64,000 bases of DNA, from NCBI GenBank assembly GCA_047967505.1, contig CM106538.1; one strand, given 5' to 3'. The stretch is from Dipteris shenzhenensis. Taxonomy: Eukaryota; Polypodiophyta; Polypodiopsida; Gleicheniales. Below, in pieces: positions 12,101-25,530 of this stretch; the stretch's first letter is position 1, and each line of letters begins with the position of its first letter. The notes under the pieces are model-generated. The model ran no database searches. It was not told the origin of the DNA and saw only the letters and a program-made list of their open reading frames with translations. A program made the translations under genes and the position numbers.

Positions 12101-14279
12101 CATCTACAGATGCCACGACTAATGCTTCTACAACATGCTTTAATGTTGGCACATCACATGCAATTGGCCTACAACATCATTGCTTATCAATAGCTTATCA
12201 AAAATAGACATTAATGTGACATTAGGTACAATGGGAGATGCGAGGGTTGAATAAAACTTCTCGAAACTTTCTAGTTCCTATTCAAATGTCTAGGTCTACT
12301 ATGAGCCTTCTACCCTCAGTGATATATTATGCTCAAAATTTTCTTACTCTAGCACACAACTTTAGCATACAAATCTCCTTTAGTTCGTAAATCTTATTTT
12401 GGAGTAATGTTCATCCACAACAAGAGGAAATGCAATAATCTAGCTTGAACCATTGCCCAAAGCTCATTCATATGATTTGATAACTTGCCCTGCATCTCAT
12501 GCAAATCTATATTACTAATAAAGATACTAAAATATCCACATCTTCTTCATCTACCATGGTTTTGATCTACTCTTCTACTGTGGCAAGTCTCAAACCCTTT
12601 CTTTAATAATACAATTCTCTACGAAGACTTTACCATTATTTTTGGAAATATCCTACAACTTTGCAAAAAAGTCTCCTCTTCATTCTTGAGATACACTGAT
12701 CCAATTAGGACTCCATTTTAGTTCTCTTTTCCAGTCCATTTTGAAGCTCAATTGCCAACACTTCTAAACCATGTTTCTTCCCATTGCCAACATTGTGCTT
12801 TTTTACCTCTTTTTTACTACCCATTGTAACATAGCCTTGAGAGATGTTCTCATGTAAAAGATGCTAATTATCCAACTTAAGCTATTTCCATTCCATATAT
12901 ATCTAATTCATGCCAACATGCTTATGTTTCTATTGATGCTTTAACCTTTTCAACAATTGGATGGTGTTGGTTGCTTTTAATTCTTAAGATTGATCAATGT
13001 GTTAAACTTCCACTTTTTCCCCATCCATTATAGGATTGGGCATGCCCTCTTCCTACACATGGTGCTCTTCCTTGAGTGAATCCAACACATGCATCTCTTT
13101 TTCATGCTACATCAGCTCTACATCTATTTCGATAGTAGGCATTGGTATCTCTACTGCCATGGTTTTGTGTGTATCCACAATCTTGGAGGAATTGCCTCTC
13201 TAAAGTTTGATCTTAAATTTCTTTTTAGGAGTTACTTAGTTTTGTTGAGCAGCTGGCTGCATCAAGGTAAAAGATTCTTGCATTCCTTTTTGGCTCTCTC
13301 TTATATTGAAATCAATTTCTTCTCATATGTATCCAAAATCCTTCTGTGACTGGATTGTTTGGACTCTAGTATATCCTTTTACAAGGGGACTTCCCTCTTC
13401 TTCTTCTTGTTCAAAAGGTGGTAACAAACTCTATAATGGATTAACAACATTATGAATGATAGAAAATAAGTAGCAAAAATGGGATCGAGTTTTGAACTAA
13501 TGAATTGAGTTCTCCAATTTGCTCTTGGACAATTTTGAATCATTTAATAACCTCTAGTATGCACCAGCTTGCCAAAATCCCTAGCCATGATTTGATCAGA
13601 ACATCTATTTGGGGCTTTTAGAGGTGCATTAGGGATTAAAGGCAATATGAATAGTTGAGAATTTGATTGAACCATAATAGGCATATGTGACATTAAGAAC
13701 CCTTTTGTTTCTTGAAGATGCTTACATCAATCCATTGTATCTAGATTCACTACCCACATCCAGGAAGGTAGCTTATGATATTGAAATAATCCTAAATTTT
13801 ATAGACATAACACATTCTCAGTAACAGAATCATCAAAATCATGCTTAAAGCCTTGAAATTAAGTAAAATTGTCCATAGCCAACCTCTTTGGGAGTTGCTA
13901 TGTGACTCCACTATAATTTCATTATCACTTTGTACTTGGTCGTTCTGATTATGAATTCTCTTGCACACCATGATGGACATCTTTTTTTTTCCCATCACTA
14001 TTGTCAAAGGATTTGACTCAAAGACGAGCTAAAAACTAAAAGATCTACTTTTGGCTATTTCTTCATAGGGATGATGTTCATGCTCTTTTTCAAAGCTCCT
14101 CGCATCTTGAAATGAAATAGGATAGACAAGATTTTTAACACAAAGTTGAAAGGGGCAAGGATATGCAAGAAACAATTATAGTGAAAGCATTGACTGATAG
14201 TTAGAGTGTAGTTCTATATCAATGTTTTCCACACGAATGAAATTTCATTTAGAGAAATTTGGTATATCTTGCCCTGTTT
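9111..14279. other. AT-rich interspersed DNA, nothing recognised
   Basis: No coding domain, RNA gene or LTR hallmark could be supported. It contains a local duplication at 11614-11738. Part of it may be the 3' flank of gypsy 2 or the 5' region of gypsy 1. Confidence 0.4.
11614..11738. repeat. Tandem duplication, unit about 64 bp
   Basis: Two copies begin ATACCAAGGTTCT at 11614 and 11678 and run through TAGCTATTTACCACATCCAT. They differ at a few positions, so this is an older duplication. Confidence 0.75.
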
Positions 14280-16330
14280 TATACTTTCCACAAATTTGAC
14301 AGCCACAACTGACTAATTGATTGTGCCACAAATCTCAATAAAGATTTTAGCCAAGTCCCATTAACCAGCTTCTTCAACACATTCCCATGTAGTCCGCAAT
14401 TTGGAACATGCTTTGTTTGAGATTTTGGACAATCCAGAATGGTCCATGTGCTCATCAAGCAATCGTCTTCCAATTACAATAACCAATTCCACTAGAATTG
14501 AACTCATTCCTCTTGACTGAGCTTCTCTACTACAATATGAAGATTTGAAGATATGAATTCCATGGGAACTACAACTTCTAGGCCATATACCAAACTTAAT
14601 GGTGTCATAATTGTGCTTACTTTGAAAGCTGTTTTGAATGGCCAAAGTGTTGAATTCAACTTGATGTCCCAATCTTTTCAATTTTTGGATACTGTTGCCT
14701 TTAAAATCCACTTGACCAATTTATTACTACTCTAGTGTAGATTTCTTGTGTGCAATCATGTGCACCTCAGTGAGAGTTTAATCAGCTTGTTTAAAGAATG
14801 AACTCCCTGGTCTAAACTAGCTCAACTAGAAAACCAACACGAGTCATAAAATTCTGGTAGATGAATTCAGCTATGCTATCTACAAAATTCTCCTTAAGTT
14901 TTTTGGCTTCAACCACTTTGTGCAAAATCTGTAAGTACCAAAATGTATTTGTTGCCTATGTACCTTGCTACCAATTTGAATAGGTCAAAAAAATTCAAGT
15001 CCCCACTTTTGGAATGGTTTCAATGGAAGTACTAGATTCTAATGCATCCTATTAGCATTTACTTAATCTCCATTTTGTTGGCAACACTACCTGTATTGCT
15101 TGGCAAATTTATGCACATCCTTAATTATAGTAGGCCACCATAATCCTATTTGGAAGATCTTTCTAGATGTTATTTTTTTGAGAAAATGTCCTTCAAAAAT
15201 AGCTTGGTGTGTTTCATATAGTACGACATGCTGTTCATGATTTAGAACACATCATTGGATTATCTAATCTATTCCACACCTGTAAAGTGCACCTACTATT
15301 ACACAAAATGATATTCTTTTCAATGCCAATCTACACCTTTGATTTTTTGTTATTTTCCCTTAAAAGACACCATCCATGAGGAATTGAAGCAACTAATCAT
15401 ACCAAGGTCCATTCCTTAAATAGCCTCCACCTCAAATAGCATAGCATCCAATAGATCATCAAATATTCCTTCCATTGAAGCTTCTTGGATTCCAACTTGC
15501 TGAGAAAATCAGCAATCAAGTGCTAAACTTCCAAGTGTGTGAACTACTTTATAGTCAAATTCCTACAGCAAATATCCAGTGTGCTAGTCTTCCTATGGGC
15601 TGCAGCTTATTTACCAAATAGAGTAATTCTTAATGATCCACATGAAAGACAATCTGGTTACCTAACAAATAATGGTAAAACTTTTGAACTGAATAAATCA
15701 TCCCCAAACATTCACATTCCATTACAAAATAATTAAGTTCCCTCCGTGACAAAGTTTGACTTGCATAGTAGACTGGTTGATCTGACTACGTCCACCTCAA
15801 AGAGTGGCACAACATAAGAATTAGCATCAAGAAATTCTTGTTTCTCATCATCATCCAATTCAAATAACAGATTGACACATTGGGCAATGGATCCTCCTTC
15901 TTGAGGATAACCTTTGAGATCATGTCTAGTTTGAGATTCTTTTTCCCACTTCACACTGTAATCTTTGATACCTACCAATCTTGTTTGACCTAGGCTACCT
16001 TGAACCATGGTCCTCCCAACAGGATGGGTTGTGGTATATCCCCTCTTCCATTTTGAGGACTACGACGGTTACTCAGAACATTAGATTGTGCATAGGGATC
16101 TGTTGATTCCTAATTATCCCAAATGGTTACACTCTCCTTTGATTAGCCATCTTCACTTGGAAGGGCATTGGATTGAAAACTATCAGTCCATTTTCCCATA
16201 CATGAACTGAGGTAGGATAGTCACTCCAAATCCACTATCATGTAATGTACCTAGTAACTCCTACCCATTGCAGTGCACTTTAGCATTAGGAATCTATAGT
16301 CCACATCCTCTAGTTCTACTTGGATAATGG
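14280..16330 (-). mobile_element. Degenerate Ty3/gypsy retrotransposon 2 (protease, RNase H, integrase remnants)
   Basis: On the minus strand a protease-like block with DSGFGVTILP lies near 16250-16190. RNase H blocks (PVYYASQTLSRRELNYFVME) follow near 15790-15550. Integrase blocks come next: a zinc-finger region with GLWWPTIIKDVHKF near 15160-15080 and the catalytic start PLKPFQKWGLEFF near 15020-14980, where the catalytic Asp reads as Glu. The order protease, RNase H, integrase is Ty3/gypsy. The RT between protease and RNase H appears to be missing. Many frameshifts and stops; no LTRs identified. Confidence 0.75.
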
Positions 16331-16499
16331 ATAGGTCTTCTGGCTACTACTATCTTGTTCTTTTGGATTTTTTTTTTCCTTCCAGATTTGTCTCAATGTT
16401 GGTTGAGAGTTGCTTTAAATTCTTTTGTGACTCTGACACAATACTTAGAAGTGGCCCAAGGTAATCGAAATATCTGCTTACTTTAGGGCTTTGAATAGA

Positions 16500-18186
16500 T
16501 CACAAACAAGTTTTTTTGCAGAAGGCTTACCTCACATACCTTCTTTGGGATTTCTTTAGACTTAATTTTTGGCATCAAACTGGTCAGTGTATCAGACTAT
16601 GTCTCCTCCTTCAAAGATGTTGTTGCACATTGCCAGACTATGTTGGACTTATTTTTTACTTGCTTCCAAGTGAGCAAGGCAAATTGGCCTATCAACAACG
16701 AGTGAAGTATACGAACCATGAAGGTTCTTTTGGTGATCCTTGGAATCTTTATGCTATTAAGATGACGGTTGCACCTACTTGGTGGAAGGAATATGGTGGA
16801 TAGACATTGGAATTGCAGCATGTTGCAACAATTAAGACGTCTGTTGTTGCATCACTGAGTGCATGTGAGCGAAATCGGAGTGTGTATGATTTTATTCATT
16901 CGAAGATGCGCAAACTCAGTCTCCCAATTGGGTCTAACCGACGACAACTGGTGGCTATATAAGAGCAAGCCCGTGAAGCCCATCATTAATCACTCGCTAC
17001 AGCAACTCTGATTCCTTAGCATCTAGCCTCCGTCCTCTACTGTTTCCAGCATGCCATCGAAGCTTCTCACATAGGAGCACACGGCTGAAAGGTAGCGCCA
17101 TCTATTGTATCAGTTTTATAGTAATCAAAATTTTGATTCTCCATACTATCTGCTTTTCTCTCTTGCATACGAGATCCTGTTATCTATTGAGCACAGACGT
17201 TGTATTGTTTTCTTACAAACACATCTAGACCACATATGGAGTATCATACCAATAGCAAATACAAAATCAAGAATAGCTTATTGGACATATCATTTAACAT
17301 CTTACATATCTACTTAACTCTTATTCAGTAAAAATTACAAATATAGGTCATATAAAAATAAATTCTAACCACTTGCTTTTATCCTTAAACACAAGCAAGA
17401 CCATTGTGGTTTTGCCACCTTTTTTTGGTTAATCATGGTCTCAAGTTTGAGTCCACATGGCCTCCTTGACTTCTTCGAGTCCACATGGCCTTTTAGAGCT
17501 CTTGGTAGGTTCGAATAATGGGTTGCCTTTCATTTGTACTAGTCTCAATCCAAAACCCTTGTCAACCCTTGATGGAAGCAGGTTACAAGGGATTTGATAC
17601 TTGAGTTCTCCATGAAAGTTGTGAGGTTGTAGAGAGTGTTATATCTCCATATGATATGTCTTTTGCAAAGCTTTTCAAGTGGGAGTTGTAAATCTTTTTT
17701 GATAAAGTATTTTGCACATGGACAATGAATCTAGATCAACCATGTTCATGAATGTGCTATGTCAATGGGATGTTTTCATTTGTGTGCATATTCCATTGAA
17801 CTTATTATGTCTCCATTTCCTTGAATTTTTTTATACCTATGATGCAGAATACTTCCAAATCGTTTTTATCTCTTAAAACTATCTAGAAGAAAAAGTTATA
17901 TCACTTATAGTTAATTTCGTCGAAAAATAACTATGTCAACTATTATTTCTTAAATAATTAGATTTATTAAAAACCCCCAAAAATTAGCTCTGCTATGGTG
18001 AGTGCAATACAATCCTTAGCTTCGGGGCTATAAAATGGAATGATAGCAAAGCACATAATCTACAAGGGTCAACCCCAACTAAGTCACCAAGGACTCCTAT
18101 AATATAGTTCCCAAACTTACCAGTTGGTCTAGTTTTGAAGATCTTTGAGCATTTCCATCACCAGGCCATCACCCCACTCATAATAC
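16500..18186. other. Non-genic stretch with an LTR-like promoter candidate
   Basis: No protein-coding hallmark. A block from about 16821 (TGTTGCAACA) to about 17110 contains CTATATAAGAGC (TATA at about 16956-16963), and the short GC-richer sequence after it looks like a transcription-start region. It could be a decayed solo LTR, but inverted ends and target duplication are not clear. 17340-18186 is AT-rich and unassigned. Confidence 0.3.
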
Positions 18187-18520
18187 CTATGATAACATCA
18201 ACTTTCTTTCATGTATTAAATATGACTTGAACTTTGTGATAGCATTAAGGGTTGCACCTCTTAAATAAGGACATGCCATAGCCCATACTATTTCAAAGGA
18301 GACTTTGAGGAGGATCGCATATCTAGCAAACATGTATGATATTCTTGACCTTTCATCTAATAATAGGGCACTCCCAAAATGGATGGCGAACGCCCTCACA
18401 TGCCCCCTTACACAAGGGACAATAGGCCACTCCCAAAGGAGATGTCGAACATCCTCATGTGCCTCCTTCCACAAGGGACAATGGTTGTCAATTGCCAATT
18501 TGTTGATCTACCCCACAAGG
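18187..18520 (-). pseudogene. LINE C-terminal fragment (zinc-binding zf-RVT-like region)
   Basis: A 104-codon minus-strand frame with HCPLWKEAHEDVRHLLWEWP and a following helical region with IVWAMACPYLRGATLN. The spacing matches the C-x2-C...H...C zinc region at the end of plant non-LTR reverse transcriptases, with cysteines changed to Trp. An imperfect 58-bp tandem duplication (about 18368-18480) lies inside it. Probably the same LINE family as 22020-23090. Confidence 0.5.
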
Positions 18521-18529
18521 ACCTAATCT

Positions 18530-21445
18530 AGATAAGGTTAATGCCTCAATGGCATACAAATTCGTTAAAAATGACAAAGAGGAATTATGCAAGCTCAACA
18601 ATGTATGGGTAATCACAATTAGCATGTCTGAAACAAGGTTGTGGTAGGGCACTAACTGTGCTAAGCTCAATGTTTTTGTTGGAAAGTTGCAAATCTATGG
18701 AAATCATTGTTGATGATTATAGCAACACAACCAAATCATTCCACTACTCTTGTGTTCCATGTACAAAATACTAGAGAGTGCTAGAGAATTTAAGTGTGCC
18801 ATGTATGCTCAAACGAGAAGTTTTTAAATTCAATTTTAGGAAAAATCTTAATAAGATTACAATAATAGGAGGGTGTTGTTACTTAAACATTAGAAAAAAA
18901 TACATTAGTCTATAAGTAAAGAGGGGTGGTTTTATTGGACATTTTAGTTGAGGGTTTTTGCAAGACCCCTTGAATGCATGTGATACATGGGATTTGTTCT
19001 AGTGCACCCCCCATAGATTGAAGCCTTTAACTACTTCAAAAGTCATTGCACATCAAAGTTAGAGCTTGAGCAAGAACAAAAATCAACTAGTGAGAGATGG
19101 ATAGAGGAGAAGAACATATTAGAGTTGGTTAGTGATGGATAAGAGCTATGAGCTGTAGCTAAGAGTTTGTCTCTGTCATTTAGGAAGGGCCACCTATGTG
19201 CATGGCAACTTCTTTTAGCTCTCCAATTACTAGTAACATGCACCTTAACCTCTATGAATCTCTGTCATGTGGACTCAAAAGCAAGAGATTCCAATTTTCT
19301 TTTCTATTGTTTTGCCTTTATGTAGGCTTATCATTCAAGTACTTGCTTGGATCACTCAAGGCTCTAAGGGCATAGTTGCTAGGGGCCTACCCATGCTCTT
19401 CTATGTTTTGATGAGTGGTCTTGTCTAAAAGCTCGGGTTTGCAAGGTGTTTGCTAGATTTGAGTTTTTCCCTCAAAAGAGGTGTGCTGAGTAGTTCTTAT
19501 TAAGAAATATGCATGCTATGTTGATCTAGGTGGTTGGGCACATTCTTGATGCCACTGAAGGACTATGGAAAGTACATTGGATCTTTTGGGCCAAAGTCCT
19601 AAATGTGGTATGGCAAAAGGGTTAGCTGGACATTTAAGGAATAATTAGAGGCATAACAATTAGTGGTGTTAATTGAGTTCGTTTCTTGTTTAGTGTTGAT
19701 ATTAGTTTATCTTGTGTTCACTATTTCAAGAAGCTACAAAATTCATATAAAAATCAGTGCTTATGAAGATAAGAGGTAGATCTACATATGCAAAAATATC
19801 TCATGTTAAATTTCCTAGAATGTAATTGTATGTGATTGACTATATAAATTAGTGGCTAGTGAGTGAAGGTGTGGGAGTAATATATAATGTCTAAGCTACA
19901 ATCACATCGTTTTGAATAATGCTTTGATTTGTTGTAAATTACAATTTCTAAAATTAAAAAATAATTATTTGAAAGAATGTTAAAGGGAAACTCTTGTGTC
20001 CATGAGAAGCAATTTTTTGTGACTGAGTGTTTTTCTCTGATTGCACATTTTTTGCAATATATATCTTTTAAAAATGCCACATCATAGCCAGCATAAATTT
20101 AGCTCCCCTACCCCTAGCCTTCTTGGTAGAGTAGCCTCCCTGTTAGATTCTTGCCTCCCTCCATGCAGAAAAAACTCACCTGGAACTTTAATGAAAAGGA
20201 ACTTAAGAGTTACAACATTTGGCAAGCTCTCTTTTATTCACATGGAAAGGGAGACTCTAAAAATAAGTAGAATTTCTTAGTTCACTTCTTTTTAGATTGC
20301 AAGATTTGGAAATAGAAGAAGTTGTAATGTAAATTGCTAAAATAAGGACAAAAAAAGAGCCCATACTTACAATATGCATGAAATTATATCAAAGAGGAGC
20401 AATAAAAAAATATGCTAAACAACCCATGTGTATCCTATTGCCCACAAAGCATGGTAAGATCCCTAAAATGTTGGTAAGAATCTTGCCATCCACTTTCCTT
20501 CTAAATGATTCTCCTTTTAGAGCTATAGTGTTTTCCTTAACAAAATAAAAAAAGGTTTATGTAGGTGTAGAGAACTTTTCAACCCAATCCTCAAATGCTT
20601 GTAAGGCCATATTATTTGAATTATAGTCGACTTTTTAAAGTAGCTAGCAGCCTACTTGAGTGTACATAAAAAGTTCAAGACTACTAGGTAGGCCATCCTG
20701 TGGAATGTTGTTGCAAGAAGTATACACAACAAATTGGTTTGAACATATTAATTCTAATAATTATGATTCAAATCTCTGGTAAGAGTTAGAGCAATCATGA
20801 GGCATGAATGTTTCACCTCCATATCTAACAAATAGGTTACAAAAACAAGATGCACAATTTTATTGTGGGTCATATTATACTTTTGTGTAATTATATGCTT
20901 TCTTATGGATTTTAGGGACATTGACTATTAGCGGGATCAAATCTACTTATCTTAATATGGATTATAAGGGTTATCGAGACTAAGGTGGTGACCTAGGAGA
21001 AGTTGAGCTCTTGCTCAATTTCAATTGATCTTCAAGAATGAGAAAGAATAGAGAGATAGCCAGATGCAAAGAATTTCAATGAGTATGTAACGTTGGAATT
21101 GCTATGATCAGTCTCCAAGTGGGAAATTGTTGTATGTGGAGCCTGATCCTTTCTTTTCAGAGGTGTTTTTTTGGTCGTGCTTTGGACCCAGGCGTGTTTA
21201 TACTCACTCTATGAAAATTGGGGGGGGGTGGGGGGGGGGCAATGCCCCCTACTATTATCATCGGTAGGTTCCAAGGGAGCCGACGACAGCTATTTAGGCC
21301 CCCCTTGGTGAGGGTTCGGAGGCAACGTCCTTGAAGCCAAAAATACATGAAATTTGGTGCATGAGTTATGTGGTCAAATTTGTAAGATAGGGGTATGGCT
21401 CACATAGCAAGAGAGAAGTGAATATTTGTAAGATTTGTAAGATTT
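18530..21445. other. AT-rich non-genic DNA
   Basis: No coding or RNA gene could be supported. A run of G broken by a single T at about 21219-21239 and a C-rich echo near 21298 are the only compositional oddities. Confidence 0.4.
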
Positions 21446-21954
21446 ATTAGGAAAAAAGGGAGCTCATTTTGGGGCCTTTTAGCCCAGAAGGAAAAATAGT
21501 CCTCTACTAATCAAAGGAGGGCCAACGTGACCTTGAAAAAAAAAAAAAAGAAGAAATACCGTCGAGTTTGCATTCAATGAGAACACTTGAGCTACTTTAT
21601 TATATCTAATATACGGTGCAGAATTTGGTGTTTTTGACATCATTGGCACTTCCAAAGCGGGCCAAAACCCTCGAAAAGACTTTTGAATCCAACCTGTCAA
21701 ATCGCTTTCATTTGTATGGGTGGCTTTCCAGGCCTTTTTGGCCTTTTTCGAACCTCCGAGGGCTCGTTTTCGATGTTTCAAAAGTCTTTCCGGGGGTTTT
21801 GGCCCGCTCTAATGCACCGGTGATGTCGAAAATACCAAAATTTGCACCATACGTTAGTGGGGTTATGTCATATTTTATTGTTTTAGAGGAAAGAAAATTA
21901 AAAAAATCGTGAATTTCTCTTAGGGCCCCAAAATGAGCTCCCCTTTTTCCTAAT
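21446..21954. mobile_element. Foldback / MITE-like element with long imperfect inverted repeats
   Basis: The left end ATTAGGAAAAAAGGGAGCTC (21446) is mirrored by GAGCTCCCCTTTTTCCTAAT ending at 21954. Inner arms also pair: about 21616-21690 (GGTGCAGAATTTGGTG..., GCGGGCCAAAACCC, AAAGACTTTTGAA) matches the reverse complement of about 21772-21852. The centre near 21700-21760 includes GGCCTTTTTGGCC. There is no coding capacity, and outer spacers differ in length between arms. No clear direct target duplication was seen, so the superfamily is unassigned. Confidence 0.75.
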
Positions 21955-22019
21955 GGACAACCAATTACACTAATTCCCCCGTGATGTATAAGCTAATTTC
22001 TAAAATGTTGGTATTATGC

Positions 22020-23090
22020 ATTTCACATATCCTGTATAGGGGGTTGCACCTTGCTCAGTATGGTTTTATTTTGTGCCCCACAAATAGATTTTGGATAATA
22101 TTGCAAATGCTTACATTAGCATTAAATATGATGTCTTGATTATGCAGGTGGATATTGAAAAAGCAATTGACACTACATGGGATCTCATTGCTGATGTTAT
22201 GCGGAGGTTGGGATTTGGACCCAAAATGTGAAAGTGGTTTACTAGTTCTATAAGGATGGCATGGGAGGTTCTAGTGCACTCTCTTCTCCATGGGACTTTG
22301 GGCCACTCAGTTCGTCAAGGCTATCCACTAAGTGCTTTTCTTTTTGCCATGGCTACTCATTCACCGTTGATGCATATGAATGTGTTAGTTTTGCGGTAGT
22401 GTTTGCATGGCATTGATTTTTTGGAGGTGTTCCTTTCGTCAGCCAAGCCTATGCAGCTGACTCTCTCTTGTTTCATCGAAACTTGAACTCAGATGTCTGA
22501 CACCTTATGCAAGCACTTGATTTGTTTTGACCTTGCTATTGGGCTGAAAGAAATTTTCACTAAATCCAAAATCTTGCCTTTGCGTGTGTGACTAGCATCG
22601 TTTTTTGTGGCCTGGCCTTTTGCTGCCTTCTGATCAAATAGTGCATCATTTGGGTTACCCCATTGGATGGCATATTTATTTGCCACAAGAGAAACTTTGG
22701 GTATTGCAAAAGCTTTTTCAAAATATTGACTATTGGAAGCTGTCTACTTGTTGGTGGCCTTTGCATGTTCGTCTCCCAATCGTGCAATCAATTCTCATGG
22801 CGATGTGTAGACATTGACAAATTTACATCCAAGGTGAGGGAATGCCTTTGGCGCACTAAAATTGACCGTAATGTTCATGGTCTCCTCAAATACAATTATG
22901 TTTCTTCACCCAAAATGCATGGGTTTTGAAAATTCACACTCATCTATTAGCTTGCAAGGCCACGCTTTTGCTCACCTTCTTGGAGCAATGCCAACTATGG
23001 ACAATTATCTTTCTTGTCTGATTGGCTCTCTTAATACGAATGCCTTTGGCTATTGGATTCCGATAATCCTAGGTGTCCCTTTTCTAGTCA
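22020..23090 (+). pseudogene. Non-LTR (LINE) reverse transcriptase fragment, family distinct from LINE A-G
   Basis: Broken plus-strand frames contain successive RT blocks: an AQYGF...LDNIANAY-like start (about 22055-22125), VDIEKAID (22150-), HSVRQGYPLSAFLFAMATH (about 22300-22370), then a C-terminal part with HLGYPIGWHIYLPQEKLWVL (22638-22700) and WPLHVRLPIVQSILM (22757-). The last two are typical of the region after the polymerase in one plant LINE clade. Frameshifts are frequent and both ends are truncated. Confidence 0.7.
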
Positions 23091-23099
23091 TTTGATTCA

Positions 23100-23440
23100 G
23101 GTTGGCAGTAGCTTGCATTGGTTAGGACATCCTCCAATCCTGGGAACACCACTCATTTGTAGAGCATCCCAGATCTACGAGTCTGGCAATCAGTATTAAC
23201 TAATAGGGATTGCTTACATCCAGTGAAATAAAATATTACAAACTTGCTATTTAGTGAGTACTTGTTGGGCTACCTTGTGTGCTAGTCCTTGTACCTTGTT
23301 GTGGTGTTCCAAAACCTCTTTTAAGTAGTTCCCTAGCTTTTTTGCTCGCTCCTCTAGTAGATTTTTCACACATTCTCTGTTGTCCCCATAATCTTCTATG
23401 ATGTGTACATAGGCTCTGCGTCTTAGGAACATGCTGCTTA
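23100..23440. other. Short non-genic spacer
   Basis: Sequence between the LINE fragment and the C-rich 5' region of LINE A. No feature recognised. Confidence 0.4.
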
Positions 23441-23939
23441 GATAGTCGTGTACCTCTGACTGCTCCCGCTGCCCCCCCGCCATCTCTCCCTTCCCGTAGC
23501 CCTCCTCCGCCTCCTCCCTGCCATCTCCTCCCTCTCCTCTGCCTTCGCCCACGTCATCTCCTCCCCTGCCTCCTCTGCCATTGCTGTCCCCTCCTCCCCC
23601 GCCCCATCCTCCGCCATCGCTGCCCCCTCCTCCACCTTTGCTACCCCCTCCACCTCCCCTGCTACTCATCTCGCCCCCCATTGCCTCCCTCATGCTGTGC
23701 CTCCCGTTGCCCCCTGCACCTTCCCGCTGAGCCTTTGCCTCCTTCTGTTGCCTCTCCCCCCTCTGCCTCCTCCCCGCCTTCCCCACCTCCTCCTCGCCTT
23801 CTTCGCCCCCTCCTCCCTACCATCTCCTGCCACCCCCCCTACCTCTTTTCTGCCTCCTTCCCCACCTTTTCCAGCCCAAAGTCCCTCCTAGAGTTGATCC
23901 TCCTAGAGACCCTTGAAGGGGATACACTTTGCTAGGTTA

Positions 23940-25500
23940 CCAGGCCAGTGTCTTCATTTGTAGACAAATGTGTCACCTAGCCAGAGTTGCCCCTGTGGCC
24001 AAGGCCAAGCTCCTCCCCCCACAACTCCCCAGAGCAGGTAGAGTCAGTAGGCCAGAGCCTAGCCCCCCCCAGACGAGAGCAACAGGAGTCTCAGACCCCC
24101 TGGGTGACCCCTTCAGAAGGGGACTGGACCCAAGTTAAAAAGAAAAAGAAACCAAGCAAATAGGCTCGAAAGCATCGCAGGCAGAGAGCTAGATGCAAAG
24201 AGAGAGAGAGAGAGACAAGAGTTCCTTGAGAGGAACCTGAGGAGGAGCAACTGCAGAGACCATACGTGGAGACCCCCCCAGTGGCAGGGGCCGCTACTCA
24301 GCCAAGTGATCCTCCCCGAATGGAGGTCTAGCATCCACATTCACCCTTGTATCAATAGGGAGCCTAGGAGCTCGTGATGGTGCGATGGCAAAAGCTGCGG
24401 ATGTTAGCCCGGGCAGCGATGGTTGAGGAGGAGCAGATTTAGAGCCACGGCGAGCCTAATCAGCAGGGGGGCCTATGGTCACCCCTACTCCCCCTGCCCC
24501 CCTCCCCCCAGATCCCTCTCCCTCTCCACTCCCCCCCCTCCCTCCTGCGTTCCCCCCATCCCCTCCCCCCTCCTCGTCCCTCCTGCTATGGTCATCTTCA
24601 TCACCCGTCCCCCTCCCTTTGCCTCCCCGCCCCACCCCTCCCCCTGCGTCCCCCCCTCATCCCTCCTACTATGGTCATCTTCACCACCTGTCCCCCTCCC
24701 TCTGCCTCCTTGCCCCACCCCTGTCCCTCCTTAGCAGGTTCTTTATCCTTCCTCCCCCCTTGCCTCGACCCCCTACCAGCGGGCAAGGGTAAGACAGCGC
24801 CCCCTTTCGCTTCCTCATTGTAGCATCATGTCCCCTCTCTCCATTTCAGGGGGAGAGCCACAGGGAAGGGGCTTGTCTTCTCAGTCAGCAGCTCCCAATT
24901 TCCAGTCGAGGCGTCCCTTACCGTGGGACTTCTGGGGATTGGGACCCTGGAATTATCTAGAGGTTCCGGACTCTTAGCCTTTACCCCTGGAGGTAACGCT
25001 TGTGATCTTGCAGCCCCGAAAAGTGGGTTCGATCAACGTAGTGGTCTCTTAGACACACCCAATTTGGAGATTCCAGTTCGCCTCCACAGGTTTGGAGAAG
25101 TGGTCCTCAGTGATGTTTGATGCTATGTTCGGAGATTATATTTCATGCACGATGGACAATTGGATGGGGCCACAGGGACTGGACCTTTGGCACGCCCATG
25201 GTGTTGAGGTAAACTTTCAGCTGTGCTTCACGCTAGAGAAGCCAATGTGTGGTTTGGCGGTAGGACTTACTAGATTGCCGCTTGAGGCAAAGGTTGATTA
25301 GGCATACTACTGGCCACTCCAAAAGTGTGGTGAGTTGTTCGGGGTGGAAGTCTCCTTTATGATGAAGTGGGCACAGAAGATTAGCATTGAGCCAGTGTCC
25401 ACCCTAGTACGCCGATGTACAAACATGGACTACTCGCCCTCCAAACCCTCGGCAAAGTCACATAAGGTAGTCTTTCTGGAATAGGCACCCACTCATAGGA
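23940..25500 (+). pseudogene. LINE A ORF1 remnant (nucleic-acid-binding protein)
   Basis: In order: a degenerate CCHC knuckle (CRQMCHLARVAP) near 23955-23995; DWTQVKKKKKPSK near 24122-24165, which matches the basic GWTEVKRK segment of LINE B; a C-rich proline tract (24480-24780); and a segment with PLPWDFWGLGPWNYLE (about 24915-24965) followed by VTLVILQPRKVGSINVV. ORF1 proteins coat LINE RNA. At least four stops or frame changes break it. Confidence 0.65.
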
Positions 25501-25530
25501 GAGCCTTGTTTTTTGCATCCCCGTCCTCAT

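Noticed and set aside
16821-17110. Possible solo LTR
   Set aside because: It has a TATA-like box, but inverted ends, primer site and target duplication could not be established.
23247-23786. 179-codon Gly/Glu-rich minus frame
   Set aside because: It is the shadow of the C-rich 5' region of LINE A; low-complexity only.
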